DNA from: Hordeum vulgare subsp. vulgare
Taxonomy: Eukaryota > Streptophyta > Magnoliopsida > Poales > Poaceae
Direction of reading: 5' to 3'
NCBI RefSeq assembly: GCF_904849725.1
Contig: NC_058524.1
Location: 355,133,823 to 355,197,822 of the forward strand
DNA: 64,000 nucleotides
Shown here: piece after piece, positions 10,427-21,371 of the stretch
Layout of the letters: the number at the start of each line of letters is the position of its first letter
How positions within the stretch are numbered: the first letter of the stretch is position 1
Made by a program: the position numbers and the translations under genes
Notes under the pieces: generated by a model
Database searches by the model: none
What the model saw: only the letters and a program-made list of their open reading frames with translations
Told to the model about the DNA's origin: nothing

Positions 10427-11616
10427 TCAAACACTTTCTCTGTATAACTGGTCATCAACGACGGTGAAGGACTTCGACCTGCGAACAATCTGCCTAGCTT
10501 GGACCTCATCTTCCGGTAATTCTTGCCTCAGGATGTACGCAATGAATGGCATAGTCCATTCGGGAATGACAGCTAGAATCTCCATGACCAGGTCAACCAC
10601 AGCGGGAACCTCGACTTCAGTCTGATCTGTTGAGCTCTTCCGTTGCACAGGTTCTTCTGTAAAATGATCTTCTCTTACCGAGGGGAGGTGTAGGTGCTCG
10701 AGGCAGACATCACTCGGGACAAGTCTCCGTGTGGATCCAAGTTTTGCCAATTCATCTGATGCTTGGTTTTTCAGTCGAGGAACATGGTGAAGTTCCAGAT
10801 CTTCGAACTTCTTTTCGAGATTTCTTATTGCGTTGCAGTATGCAGTCATGGTGGGGTTCCTTACATCCCACTCCTTCATTACTTGATTAACCACCAGATC
10901 TGAGTCGCCATAAACCATCAGGCGACGGACGCCAAGTGTGATGGCCATGCGCAACCCGTAAGGAGAGCTTCGTACTCTGCTTCGTTGTTGGAAGAATCAA
11001 AATGGATCTGCAACACATACTTGATTTTATCACCTTTCGGGGATATGAGCACTACGCCGGCGCCGGCGCCATTCAACATCTTGGACCCATCGAAGAACAT
11101 GGTCCAATGAGCCAAGTAGATGTGAGTCGGTTGCTGTTGTTCTACCCATTCTGCTATGAAGTCAGCAAGAGCTTGAGACTTTATAGCTTTCTTGGCTTCG
11201 AACTTGATGTCGCAGTATAGCATCTCCATTGCCCACTTTGCCACTCGGCCTGATGCGTCCCAATTCTGGAGAATTTATGACAACGGAGCATCAGATATGA
11301 CAGATATCGAGTGGTCTTGGAAATAATGAGCCACCTTCTTTGTAGTCATCTAGATCCCATAAATAAGCTTATGATAATGAGGATACCTGTGCTTGGAAGG
11401 AGTAAGGACTTCGGAAACATAATATAATGGCCGCTGAACCTTGTACGCTTTGCTTTCCTCTTCGCGTTCGACTGTCAGAACGGTGCTGACGACTTGATTT
11501 GTAGCCGCGATGTACAGAAGAAGGGGTTCTTTACTGAGCGGGGCAGTAAGAACCGGCTGGGTGGAAAGCAGGGCTTTGAGGTCGTCGAATGCGATTTGGG
11601 CTTCGTCTGTCCACTC
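10427..11616 (-). pseudogene. RNase H region and linker of element C (broken)
   Basis: Downstream of the reverse transcriptase stop the frame continues into the connection/RNase H part, is cut by a TAG at 11350-11352, then shows a second RNase H-like domain. Its motifs are FFDGSK, GAGAGVVLISP, NNEAEYEALL and YGDSDLVVNQV; the acidic residues (D, E, D) are visible. A frameshift between the two ORF pieces lies near 10940, just after the EAEYEALL block. A TGA at 10427-10429 separates it from integrase. The dual RNase H arrangement fits the Tat lineage. Confidence 0.88.
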
Positions 11617-12537
11617 TCAGGTATCCGACTTCTTCATGAGTCGGTACAGAGGTAGCACCTTCTCGCCGAGTCGAGCGATAAACCTGCTCAAAGCCGCTAG
11701 GCGACCTGTGAGCTTTTGTACGTCATGTACTCTTACCGGCCGCTCCATTCGAACAATGGTCCCGATCTTTTCAGGGTTGACATCGATCCCTCGTTCCGAA
11801 ACGAAGAAACCAAGTAACTTCCCTCTGGGAATGCCGAATGAACACTTGGCTGGGTTGAGCTTGATATCGTACCTACGTAGGTTGGCGAATGTTTCTGCCA
11901 AGTCAGTCACCTGGTCAGAACCTTTGCGTGACTTGACTATGATATCGTCCATATATGCCTCCACATTTCGACCAATCTGGTCTAGGAGATATTTTTGGAT
12001 CATTCGCATAAAAGTTGCTCCTGCATTCTTCAAACCAAATGGCATAGTGATGTAACAGAAGCACCCGAATGGGGTGAGGAAAGATGTTTTCAATTCATCT
12101 AGACCATAGGGACGGATCTGATGATAGCCCAAATAGGCATCAAGGAAGGATAAGCGCTCGCAACCCGCAGTCGAATCAACGATTTGATCAATGCGGGGGA
12201 GCGGGAAGTGGTCTTTCGGACAGACCTTATTAAGGTGCTTGAAATCGATGCACATACGGAGAGACTTGTCCTTCTTGGGCACCATGACAACATTAGCGAG
12301 CCACTCGGAGTGGTGTACCTCGCGAATGAAGTTGGCAGCCAGAAGTTTAGCTACCTCCTCTCCGATTGCTTTTCTCTTGTGCGCGGCGGACCGACGCACG
12401 CATTCTCGGACGGGCCGAGCGGCAGGGTCCACATGCAGTCGGTGCTCAGCCAACTCCCTGGGTACACCTGGCATGTCAGCAGGCTTCCATGCAAAAATGT
12501 CCCAGTTCTCACGGAGGAATTGGATGAGCTCGCCTTC
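11617..12537 (-). pseudogene. Reverse transcriptase of element C
   Basis: This is in the same frame as the upstream gag-protease ORF, from which it is separated only by a TAG at 12538-12540. Visible motifs are WLANVVMVPKKD, MCIDFKHLNKVCPKD, LSFLDAYLGYHQI, TPFGCFCYITMPFGLKNAGATF, the catalytic YMDD, and KLLGFFVSERGI. All three catalytic aspartates (in FLDAY and YMDD) are present, so the polymerase core itself looks undamaged. The domain ends at a TGA (11617-11619) between a KKSDT and an EW residue, a single-codon nonsense change. Confidence 0.92.
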
Positions 12538-15267
12538 CTATTTTGGATCAAGGGTGGTGGAGATATTTGTTGGGGCGGCGTTGGCATCCGTCGGGTGGAT
12601 GCTTACTTTCTTCGTGTCTCCCGCCGACTGGAATGCGGACTCGGAAGCTGGCTTCTTTGAACGCATCAGGTCGGCGGGGTCGGCCATCTTCTTGTACTCA
12701 TCCAACTCGAGCACAACCATCTGATGGTCTGCAATTCTCGACCCCTGCTGCAGACACTCCTCGGCCCGCTGCCGATTGCTTGTGACAGTAATCACGCCTT
12801 TGGGACCAGGCATCTTCAGCTTCAAATATACGTAACATGGATGGTCCATGAAACGTAGGTATGCCGGACGGCCCAGAATGGCATGGTATGCACTCTGGAA
12901 GTCTACCACCTCGAATGTTAACTTCTCTTTGCGGAAATTCTTGTCAAAGCCCAAAACGACATCCAACGCAATCTGACTGAGTGATTTAGCCTTTCTTCCC
13001 GGGACGACTCCATGGAATTGCATACTGCTCTTGCTAAGTATGGATATCGGAATGCCCATTCCCTTGAGAGTATCGGCGTACATGATATTCAAGCCGCTAC
13101 CGCCGGCCATGAGGACTTTGCGCAGCCTAACTCCTTCCACCACCGGGTCGACGACCAGATCTTGCCTCCCTGGGGTGGGTACGTGTGCTGGGTGGTCTGA
13201 CTGATCAAAAGTGATTGCGGTCTGTGACCACTTGAGGAATGTGGGAGTGGATGGGGTTGCCATGTTTACCTCCCTGTTGACCAGCTTCAGTCGACTATTG
13301 CTTTCTACATCAGCAAAAATGATTAACGTTGCATGGACTTGAGGGAACGGATCCTCCTTGTCCTCATCATCTTGCTCGGTGTCTTTCTCACTCGGCTGTC
13401 CTTCAACGAATCCTTGGATCAGGAGGCGACACTGCCGAGTGGTATGTTTCGGCAATATGACGTTGCCTTCTTCATCCGTCTTCGTGTGGATTGGACACGG
13501 TTGATCTAGGATGGAATTTCCTGACTGTTTCTTCTTGGGGGTGTACTGTGCTTTCCCCTTGCCTTTGAACTTAGCGTTTGTAACGACTGCCGCCTCTGCT
13601 TGCGGAGTGGATTGAGTTTTCTGTTTCTGCTTCCGACTATTGTTCCCATCTCCGTCGGCGACTGACTTATGCTTGCCGCTACGTATGCGGTCCTCCTCTT
13701 CGCCATTTGCATAGCGCACGGCTATCCCCATCATCTTGCTCATGGAGATGTCGCCTGTCCGACCAAACTTCAAGTATAGATCTCTGTACCGAACGCCTGC
13801 CTTGAAGGCGCAGACTGCTTGGTGCTCTGTAACATTCTCCACCGTGTGGTAGAGGGTTGTCCAGCGCTGGATGAAATCGCGCAAGGGCTCGTTTTGCTTC
13901 TGGACACAGTGTTGAAGCTCTATGAGACCAGTAGGGCATTTGCACGTACCCTCAAAGGTCCTGATGAAGACTTGGGACAGATCTGCCCAACTGTAAATGC
14001 TTGATGGAGCTAACTGGTTTAGCCAAGCTCGAGCGGAACCGTCGAGCATCAGTGGGAGATGTTTCATGGCGACATGGTCATCTCCGCCACCGATCTGGAC
14101 CGCCACTCTGTAGTCGTCTAACCAAGTTTCTGGTTTGGACTCTCCTATGAATTTGTTGATTCCCGTCGCCAATCGGAAGTTGGGAGGGATGTCAGCCAAG
14201 CGAATGGCCCGACTGAAGCACTCAGGACCAGAAACAATGGTCCTGCTTCCACTCGGATGATATCTATCGTGACCATCACGGTGGGCTCGGCTTCGATCAA
14301 CCTTCTTCTGAGTGATATACCCTCTTGCATCAGGCCTTTGATCATGCACGCCACCACCCGAACAATGATCATCGTAATACCGGGGTCCGTAAGGCCCACT
14401 CCGCAGAGGAGTACGCGAACGGCGACGACCTTCGGGGTGAGACCGAATGGAAAGAGGATTCCAACTCGGGTCCCTGGAACGGCTGCCCCCTCTGCGTCGC
14501 TGGTGAGAGTCGGGACTGAAAACCGACCGATGTGTGTTCGCTTGAACGGAACAATTGTGGATCTTGTTGTGCGACTGGGAGACCACCGAGTTTTGCTGCT
14601 GCGCCGTATGTAACAAGTCACGGATCTGCTCGATTCTTCTACCAGCCTCCGAATCAGTCAGCTGGAGAGAATCAGCGATCCTGGCAGCTGCAGCCAAGTT
14701 GAGGATGGGTGTGCGGAACACCTCGAAGTTGATCTGGCGAGTGCGTCGACTAGAAGAACGAGCATGCTGACAACGAGCGCCGGATGATTCTCCGATCTCA
14801 CGCTCGTTCCGACCAGTCTCGGAGGGACTTTCGTGGGAATTGGCCATGAGTACTTCAGCTGCAGGCCCGTGACCCTGATACTTGGAAAGTAGTTCAGTCG
14901 GAACTGACTCCAAGCACTGGGATGATCGCAGGACCACAACCGATTCGAGCACCGCCACTTGAGAGGACATGTTTTGTCGCGCTAGGGCGTGTCGCACCAA
15001 ACGCTGGAGCCGCGAATGACCGGATTGCTTGTTGCGGCACGTGATGGGGGCGAAGATCGACACTGGGGTCGATGGCTCGAGAGGAAGAACGCCGCAGGAA
15101 CTTGCACGGAAGTGCGTAGCCCCGCGACTCGGAAGCGTCTCGATGTCGAGGGGCGCATCCTGAAGCCATGCCGAATCATCGGCGATGAAGGAGAGTGCAC
15201 CAAAGAGGATCTCCTGACCCATGCATAGATCTCCGCCGGATGACATGACGAAAAGATGAAATCGCAA
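12538..15267 (-). pseudogene. Gag-protease ORF of element C (909 codons, protease active site lost)
   Basis: The ORF opens upstream, but the family-like start is probably the MANSHE codon at 14847. In order there is a low-complexity Arg/Ser-rich N-terminus, the retrotransposon gag capsid domain (ETWLDDYRVAVQ, ARAWLNQLAPSSI, LRDFIQRW), a CPIHT...TRQCRLL cysteine/histidine cluster in place of a standard CCHC knuckle, and an aspartic protease fold (VLMAGGSGLN, then AYHAILGRPAYLRF). The catalytic Asp expected before GGSG is Ala (GCC at 13105-13107), one base from GAC. It ends at a TAG in frame with reverse transcriptase. Gag itself looks full-length and could be supplied in trans; processing could not. 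Confidence 0.9.
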
Positions 15268-15294
15268 ACTCGCCGGAAGTCGCTTAGACGCCTA

Positions 15295-15312
15295 CCCCAC
15301 GGTGGGCGCCAA
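15295..15312 (-). other. Primer-binding site of element C
   Basis: Read on the minus strand, TTGGCGCCCACCGTGGGG follows the LTR after one base. This site recurs in grass Tat-type Gypsy elements; I cannot name the tRNA with certainty. Confidence 0.75.
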
Positions 15313-15313
15313 C

Positions 15314-15848
15314 TGTCGTGGGTATAAGTCTGACAGTAGAAGTACGGGGTACGAAAGTATATGGGCAAAGCCTTAGCTACGACGAGGATGTATGAGTTCA
15401 GGCCCCTCTATGGTGGAGGTAAAAGCCCTACATCTCAGTGCTCTGGGAGCTTTCTGTCGAGTGTATTAAGGGATTACAGCAAGTGCCAACCCCTGTACCA
15501 GTGGGGAAGGGCGGCTTATATAGAGTGCACTGGCCTTCACAATGGTTCGGTGGACAGGGCTGGAGTAGTGGCGAGTAAATGCTGGCGTTACTGGTAATGT
15601 AAGCATTAAATTCTAGTCATGGTGTATGAAAACGTATGACCATTGCCCTCGTGGGAGGTTACGATGTACAGAGTGGATTCTAGTCGGTACGTTAGATATG
15701 CTCCGAGTGGATCATCGCCAACTGGATGATGGGGGCGTCCTTAGTTCAGTCGAAACTGTCTAAGGGCCTTGTCCCCTATGAAGGGTAGTCCTTGGGTAGG
15801 ACCTATAGTGCAGACCTATGACCCTACCGTGGGACTATAACCCCATCA
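15314..15848 (-). repeat. LTR of element C (5' LTR in the element's sense)
   Basis: This 535-bp LTR pairs with 3618-4152. It has a minus-strand TATATAAG at about 15515-15522 and should drive gag-pol. It is followed by the duplicated TGAGC and by the continuation of element B. Confidence 0.92.
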
Positions 15849-16500
15849 TGAGCATCATTGAAATCATCATGCCTAGCTTGAAAGGCATTAAAGAAATGTG
15901 CTTGTTGGGAGAAAACCAATTATGTATCCTTACTATTTTTGTGTGTTCAGATGATTAACCTACTGTATTAATCATTTTTTATTGCCTTAGTTTCAATAAA
16001 GTGCCAAGTAAAGCCTTTATGATTAGTTTGGGTGATAGTTGTTTGATCATGCTGAAAAATACAAAAACTTTGCGCTCACGAAATTATTTTTCATTCCGAT
16101 CCAGAAAGAGATATTGAGCCGATTCTTTTTTCTACTGATTGATATACAAATGGCCTTAATTTTCATAAATGTTTCATAATTTTTGGAGGTGCAGAAGTAT
16201 GGTTATCGTTCATATCGTTACAGACTATTCTGTTCTTGACAGATTCTGTTTTTAATGCATAGTTTGCTTTTTTTAGTGTTTCCATAGATTATATTAAGTG
16301 ATATAAATTGTGGAAATTATAAGATACATTAGGAATTGTGTGGGAATATTTATGAATCTTGTCTTGACAGTACCAAAATGAATGTTTTGTCTTCATTATA
16401 CTAACCCATCTCACGAAGTTCCGTTAAGTTTTGTGTTGTGAAGTTTTCATGTTTTGGGTAAAGTTCGGATGGACAACGGAACAAGGAGTGGCAAGAGCCT

Positions 16501-16586
16501 AAGTTTGGGGATGCCCAAGGCATCCCAAGCCATATTCAAGGATATCAAAAAGCCTAAGCTTGGGGATGCCCCGGGAAGGCATCCCC
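16501..16586 (+). repeat. Paired GGGATGCC hairpins, copy 1 (element B)
   Basis: Hairpin one pairs GGGATGCC (16508-16515) with GGCATCCC (16519-16526) around CAA. Hairpin two pairs GGGGATGCC (16562-16570) with GGCATCCCC (16578-16586) around a 7-base loop. A diverged pair lies at 17239-17321, and the equivalent in element D is at about 24571-24650. Confidence 0.8.
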
Positions 16587-17238
16587 TCTTTCGTCTTCAA
16601 TCCATCGGTAACTTTACTTGGGGCTATACTTTTATTCACCACATGATATGTGTTTTGCTTTGAGCATCATTTTCTTTTATTAGTAATTTCTTGCTGTTAT
16701 TTATATTAATGTTTTGCATCATTTAGTTCAATAAAAATGTCAAGGATAGCCTTTACCATGCTTAATTTGCAAGTTTAGGAGTTGTTGTTGCAAAACAGAC
16801 AGTTTGCTTGTAGTGCAAACATTCCCTAGAATTTTCTGTATGTCAGATTAACTTGAAATTTGGACACAGTATGCTATTAGAAATTCTATACAGCTTGAAA
16901 TTGTTTCATATTTTTTTAAGTTAATTAAGTATGGATCTTTCTGCATTCTTCACAGACTGTTCTGTTTAGGAAGATTGCTGTTATGTTTACATTGTTCGCA
17001 TATGTTTGCTTGTTTAATGATTCCGTTTGAGGATGGGAGTTTCGAATATGCAGAGGCATTTAGTATCCAATGTCAAATAATTATTTTAGTGATTTGCTAC
17101 AGTAGAGGATGATAAAGTTTTGCATTGATTTATACTAACCTATCTCACGAGTTCTTGATTGAGTTTTGTGTGGATGAAGTTTTTAAGATTTCGGAAACCG
17201 TCATATAAGAGGAATTAAGGAGACACAAAAACCTAAAT

Positions 17239-17321
17239 ATTGGGGATGCCCAAGTAATCCCCAATCCATATTTCAAGAAGTATCAAGCGTCTAAGCTTGG
17301 GGACGCCCCGGTTGGCATCCC
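17239..17321 (+). repeat. Paired hairpins, copy 2 (element B)
   Basis: ATTGGGGAT (17239-17247) pairs perfectly with ATCCCCAAT (17257-17265). The second hairpin pairs GGGACGCC (17300-17307) with GGCATCCC (17314-17321) with one mismatch. The first stem has changed sequence relative to copy 1 yet still pairs. Confidence 0.7.
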
Positions 17322-18450
17322 ACCTTTTTTTACAACAATTATCGGTTAGTATCGGTTGAACCTAAGTTTTTGCTTCTTCACATGTTTCGTGCTATACTTG
17401 AAGTTTCTTTTATTTTATTTTGTTTGAATAAGGTACTTAGGATCTGAAATTCTTAGATGGGAGAGTCTTCACATAGCCAAATAATTATTCAACTACTCAT
17501 TGAGCTTCACTTATACCTTGTGGAGTAGTTTGTCTTTTGCTCTAGTGCTTCACTTACATCTTTGTAGAGCATTGAAATGGTTTTATTTTATAGAAATGGT
17601 TGAACTCTCATGCTTCACTTATATTATTTTGAGAGTCTTAAAGAACATGGTAATTTTCTTAGGTTATGAATCTAGTCCTAATATGATGGGCATCCAAGAG
17701 GGATATAATAAAAGCTTTCATATAGAGTGCATCGAATACTATGAGAAGTTTGATTCTTTGCATATAGTCTTGAGATATAAAGATGGTGATATTAGAGTCA
17801 TGCTAGTGAGTATGAATGGATTGGTACAAATTCTTGTGTTAGAGTTTGTGATTCCCTTAGCATGCACGTATGGTGAACCGCCGTGCTAGGAAGTCGGAGA
17901 ATGATCTTTTTATTGATTGTCATCCTTTGTGTGGCGGTCGGGATGGCGCGATGGTTAACTCCTACCAATCCTTCCCCTAGGAGCATGCGTCAAGCACTTT
18001 GTTTTGATTACTAATAAAACTTTTGCAACAAGTATGTGAGTTCCCTCTGACTAATGTGAATCCACGGTATATACGCACTCTCACCCTTCCACCATTGCTA
18101 GCCTCGCTGGTGCCGCACAATTTTTCCTGGTGCATAAACCCGCCATATACCTTCCTCAAAACAGCCACCATACCTACCCATCATGGCATTTCCATAACGA
18201 TTCCGAGATATATTGCCATGCAACTTCCACCATTCCGTTTATTATAACACGCATCATCATTGTCATATTGCTTTGCAAGATCATGTAGTTGACATCGTAT
18301 TTGTGGCAAAACCACCGTTACGTTTCATACATGTCACTCGTGAGTCATTGCACATCCCGGTACAATGCCGAAGTCATTCATATAGAGTCATATCTTTGTT
18401 CTAAGTATCGAGTTGTAAGTAAATAAAAGTGTGATGATCATCATTATTAG

Positions 18451-18644
18451 AGCATTGTCCCATGTGAGTAAAGGACGGAAACTATGATTCCCTCACAAGT
18501 TGGGATGAGACTCCGAACTTAAAATAAAAACAAAATAAAAGAGGCCAAAGAGCCCACAAAAAATGAAAATGAAAAAAAGAGGAAAAAAAGAGGCCGAAGA
18601 GCCCAAACAAAAAAATGATAGCAAAAGAGAGAAGGGACAATGCT
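18451..18644 (+). repeat. Long stem-loop with purine-rich loop (element B)
   Basis: AGCATTGTCCC (18451-18461) and GGGACAATGCT (18634-18644) form a perfect 11-bp stem around a 172-base loop made largely of A and G with repeated AAGAGGCC and AGAGCCC. A GATGATCATC palindrome lies just upstream. The same arms and loop type occur in element D at 25707-25832, so this is not chance. Confidence 0.78.
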
Positions 18645-19374
18645 ACTATCCTTTACCACACTTGTGCTTCAAAGTAGCACCATGATCTTGATGATAGAGA
18701 GTCTCATATATTGTCACTTTCATATACTAGTGGGAATTTTTGTTATAGAACTTGGCTTGTATATTCCAATGATGGGCATCCTCAATTGCCCTAGGTCTTC
18801 GTGAGCAAGCGAGTTGGATGCACACCCACTTAGTTTCTTTTCGAGCTATCATAAACTTATAGCTCTTGTGCATCTCTTGCATGGCAATCCCTACTCACTC
18901 ACATTGATATCTATTGATGGGCATCTCCATAGCCCGTTGGTATGCCTAGTTCATGTGACCATCTCCTCTTTTTGCCTCACATCCACCACCATATTCTATT
19001 CCACCTATAGTGCTATGTCCTTGGCTCATGCTCATGTATTGCGTGAGAGTTGAAAAGGTTTGAGAAAGTAAAAGTGTGAAAACAATTTCTTGACTAAGAC
19101 CAGGGTTGTTCATGATGTAAATACGTTGTGTGGGGAAGATGGAGCATAGCCAGACTATATGATATTGTAGGGATAACTTTCTATTGCCATGTTATTTCGA
19201 GAAGACGTGATTGCTTTGTTAGTATGCTTGAAGTATTATGGTTCTTATGTCAATATTAAACTTTTTGCTTTGAATCATATGGATCTGAATATTCATGTTA
19301 CAATATATGTTAGGTAGCATTCCACATCAAAAATTCTGTTTTTATCATTTACCTGCTCGAGGATGAGCAGGAAT

Positions 19375-19390
19375 TAAGCTTGGGGATGCT
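19375..19390 (+). other. Polypurine-tract region of element B
   Basis: TAAGCTTGGGGATGCT abuts the 3' LTR start TGATACG. It is the expected place for plus-strand DNA priming, and the same sequence precedes element D's 3' LTR at 26603. Confidence 0.7.
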
Positions 19391-21047
19391 TGATACGTCT
19401 CCAACGTATCTATAATTTTTGATAATTTCATGCTATTATATTATCAACTTTGGATATTTTATATGCATGAATATGCTATTTCATATTATTTTTGGGACTA
19501 ACCTATTGACCTAGAGCCCAGTGCCAGTTCCTGTTTTTTCCTTGTTTTTGACCTTTTTCAGAGAGGAATATCAAACGGAGTCCAAACGGAATAAAACTTT
19601 CGCCGTGATTTTTTATGGAAAATATAAAAAATATCAGAAGGAAAAGATATCGGAGAGGGGTCCCGAGGAAGCCACGAGCCAGGGAGGCGCTCCTGGGGGG
19701 ATCGTGAATCCCTTGTGGGTCCCCCTGACTTGATCTCGATGCCATCTGGTCTTATAAATACAGAAACCTCCAAAAATAAACCTAGATCGGGAGTTCCACC
19801 GCCGCAAGCCTTTGTAGCCACCAAAAGCCAATCGGGATCCCGTTGCGGCACCCTGTCGGAGGGGGTATCCATCTCTGGTCGCCATCTTCATGATTCCCGC
19901 GATCTCCATGACGAGGAGGGAGTAGTTCTCCCTCGGGGCTAAGGGTACGTACTAGTAGCTATGTGTTTGATCTCTCTCTCTCTCTGTTGTTCTTGAGATG
20001 TCACGATCTCGATGTACCACGGGATTTTCTACTATAGTTGGATCCTATGATGTTCTTCCCCCTCTCCCTTCTTGTAATGAATTGAGTTTCCCCTTTGAAG
20101 TTATCTTATCAAATTGAGTCTTAAGAACACTTGATGTATGTCTTGCATGTGTCTATGTGTGGTGACAATGGGATATTCATGTGAGTACTTGATGTATGCT
20201 TTGTTGATCAACTTGCGGGTTTCGTGACATCGGGAACCTATGCATATGAGTTGGCACACGTTTTGACTCTCCGGTAGAAACTTTGGGGAACTCTTTGAAG
20301 TTCTTTGTGTTGGTTGAATAGATGATTCCGAGATTGTGTGGTGCATTTCGTATAATCAAGCCCACGGATACTTGAGGTGAAAATGGAGTATCTAGGTGAC
20401 ATTAGGATCTTGGTTGATGTGTATCTTAAGGTGTTATTCTAGTACGAACTCTAGGATAGATTGAACGAAAAGAATAGCTTCGTGTTATTTACTACGGACT
20501 TTTGAATAGATCGATCAGAAAGAATAACTTTGTGGTGGTTTCATACCCGACAATAATTTCTTCATTTGTTCTCAGCTATTAGTGATTTTGGAGTGACTCT
20601 TTGTTGCACGTTGAGGGCCAGTTATATGATCCAATTATGTTATGATTGTTGAGAGAACTTCATTAGTGAAAGTATGAACCCTAGGCCTTGTTTCCACACA
20701 TTGCAATACTGTTCGTGCTCACTTTTATTACTAACCACCTTGCTGTTCTTATAATTTCAGATTACAAAAACCTATATCTACTATCCATATTGCACTTGTA
20801 TCACCATCTCTTCGCCGAACTAGTGCACATATACAATTTACCATTGTATTGGGTGTGTTGGGGACACAAGAGACTCTTTGTTATTTGGTTGCAGGGTTGC
20901 TTGAGAGAGACCATATTCATCCTATGCCTCCCACAGATTGATAAACCTTAGGTCACCCACTTGAGGGAATATTGCTACTGTCCTACAAACCTCTGCACTT
21001 GGAGGCCCAACAACGTCTACAAGGAGAAGGTTGCGTAGTAGACACCA
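19391..21047 (+). repeat. 3' LTR of element B
   Basis: The LTR is 1657 bp, from TGATACGTCTCC to CA, with TATAAATA at about 19753-19760. It is followed by the duplicated GAGCC and then by the right half of element A. Confidence 0.92.
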
Positions 21048-21052
21048 GAGCC

Positions 21053-21371
21053 CTCCATTGACTCTCGCAGCTGTTACCCTCCGTAGGTTGAAGTCTCCAC
21101 TAACATGGACGTACGATAGCGCCACCTATCGGAACCATACCAAAAATCATTGTGTCAACTTCTTTGCGTTTGATCTCCTAAACTTTACTCCTTTACATGT
21201 GCAAAGTCTTTACTTTTCCACTACCATATATGTTGACCAGCATGTGTAGGGTTAACTAGACTTGTTAGAACTGCTAAAGTTCTAGCTTCCTTGAAATTGG
21301 GTTAGGCTAGGAATTTTATCTTGACAAGTAGTCTATTCACCCCCCCTCTAGACACATCGTCTATCCATCCC
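21053..21371 (+). repeat. Element A, right half (LTR end)
   Basis: The sequence continues from base 1032. It ends in the CTATTCACCCCCCCTCTAG tract at about 21335 and is cut at 21371 by element D before any primer site is reached. No ORF is present. Confidence 0.6.

Larger units (their letters stand above)
3618..15848 (-). mobile_element. Tat-lineage Ty3/Gypsy retrotransposon C, nested in B
   Basis: Two 535-bp LTRs (3618-4152 and 15314-15848) start TGTCGTGGG and end in CA. They are flanked by the duplication TGAGC (3613-3617 and 15849-15853). Element B's sequence continues directly from one flank to the other. On the minus strand the order is LTR, primer site, gag, protease, reverse transcriptase, RNase H, integrase, tandem array, antisense gene, LTR. 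A long 3' region with an antisense ORF is typical of the Tat/Retand group. The LTRs differ at roughly 30 positions by eye, so the insertion is old. Gag-pol carries several stops, a frameshift and lost catalytic residues, so the copy cannot move by itself. Confidence 0.95.
15854..19390 (+). repeat. Non-coding internal region of element B (right part)
   Basis: The sequence continues B from its ORF stop. It has no ORF of substance. It contains two imperfect copies of a unit offset by about 735 bp (anchors CTAACCCATCTCACG near 16400 and CTAACCTATCTCACG near 17136), hairpins, a purine-rich stem-loop and a terminal AAGCTTGGGGATGCT before the 3' LTR. The part from about 17880 onward is collinear with element D 25140-26600, which argues for retained function in replication or packaging (inference). 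Confidence 0.8.
1033..21047 (+). mobile_element. Non-autonomous Gypsy LTR retrotransposon B (split by element C)
   Basis: The element is bounded by two LTRs (1033-2699 and 19391-21047) that start TGATACGT and end in CA. It is flanked by a perfect 5-bp duplication GAGCC (1028-1032 and 21048-21052). Its primer site TGGCGCCGTTGCCGGGGA matches the tRNA-Asp-type site of many plant Gypsy elements. Without element C the internal region is about 4.5 kb. It carries one unrecognised ORF (2824-3615), no reverse transcriptase or integrase, and a long non-coding section with conserved hairpins. It belongs to the abundant Triticeae Sabrina/WHAM-like non-autonomous group (family name from memory). It must have been mobilised by proteins from a related element. 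Confidence 0.93.

Noticed and set aside
12538..12540. Possible programmed readthrough at the TAG between gag-protease and reverse transcriptase in element C
   Set aside because: The same frame has several further stops and a frameshift, and no readthrough context was recognised; an ordinary nonsense mutation is simpler.
14145..14621. 158-aa minus-strand ORF overlapping gag of element C
   Set aside because: It is in an alternative frame of the gag domain, which has clear homology in the main frame.
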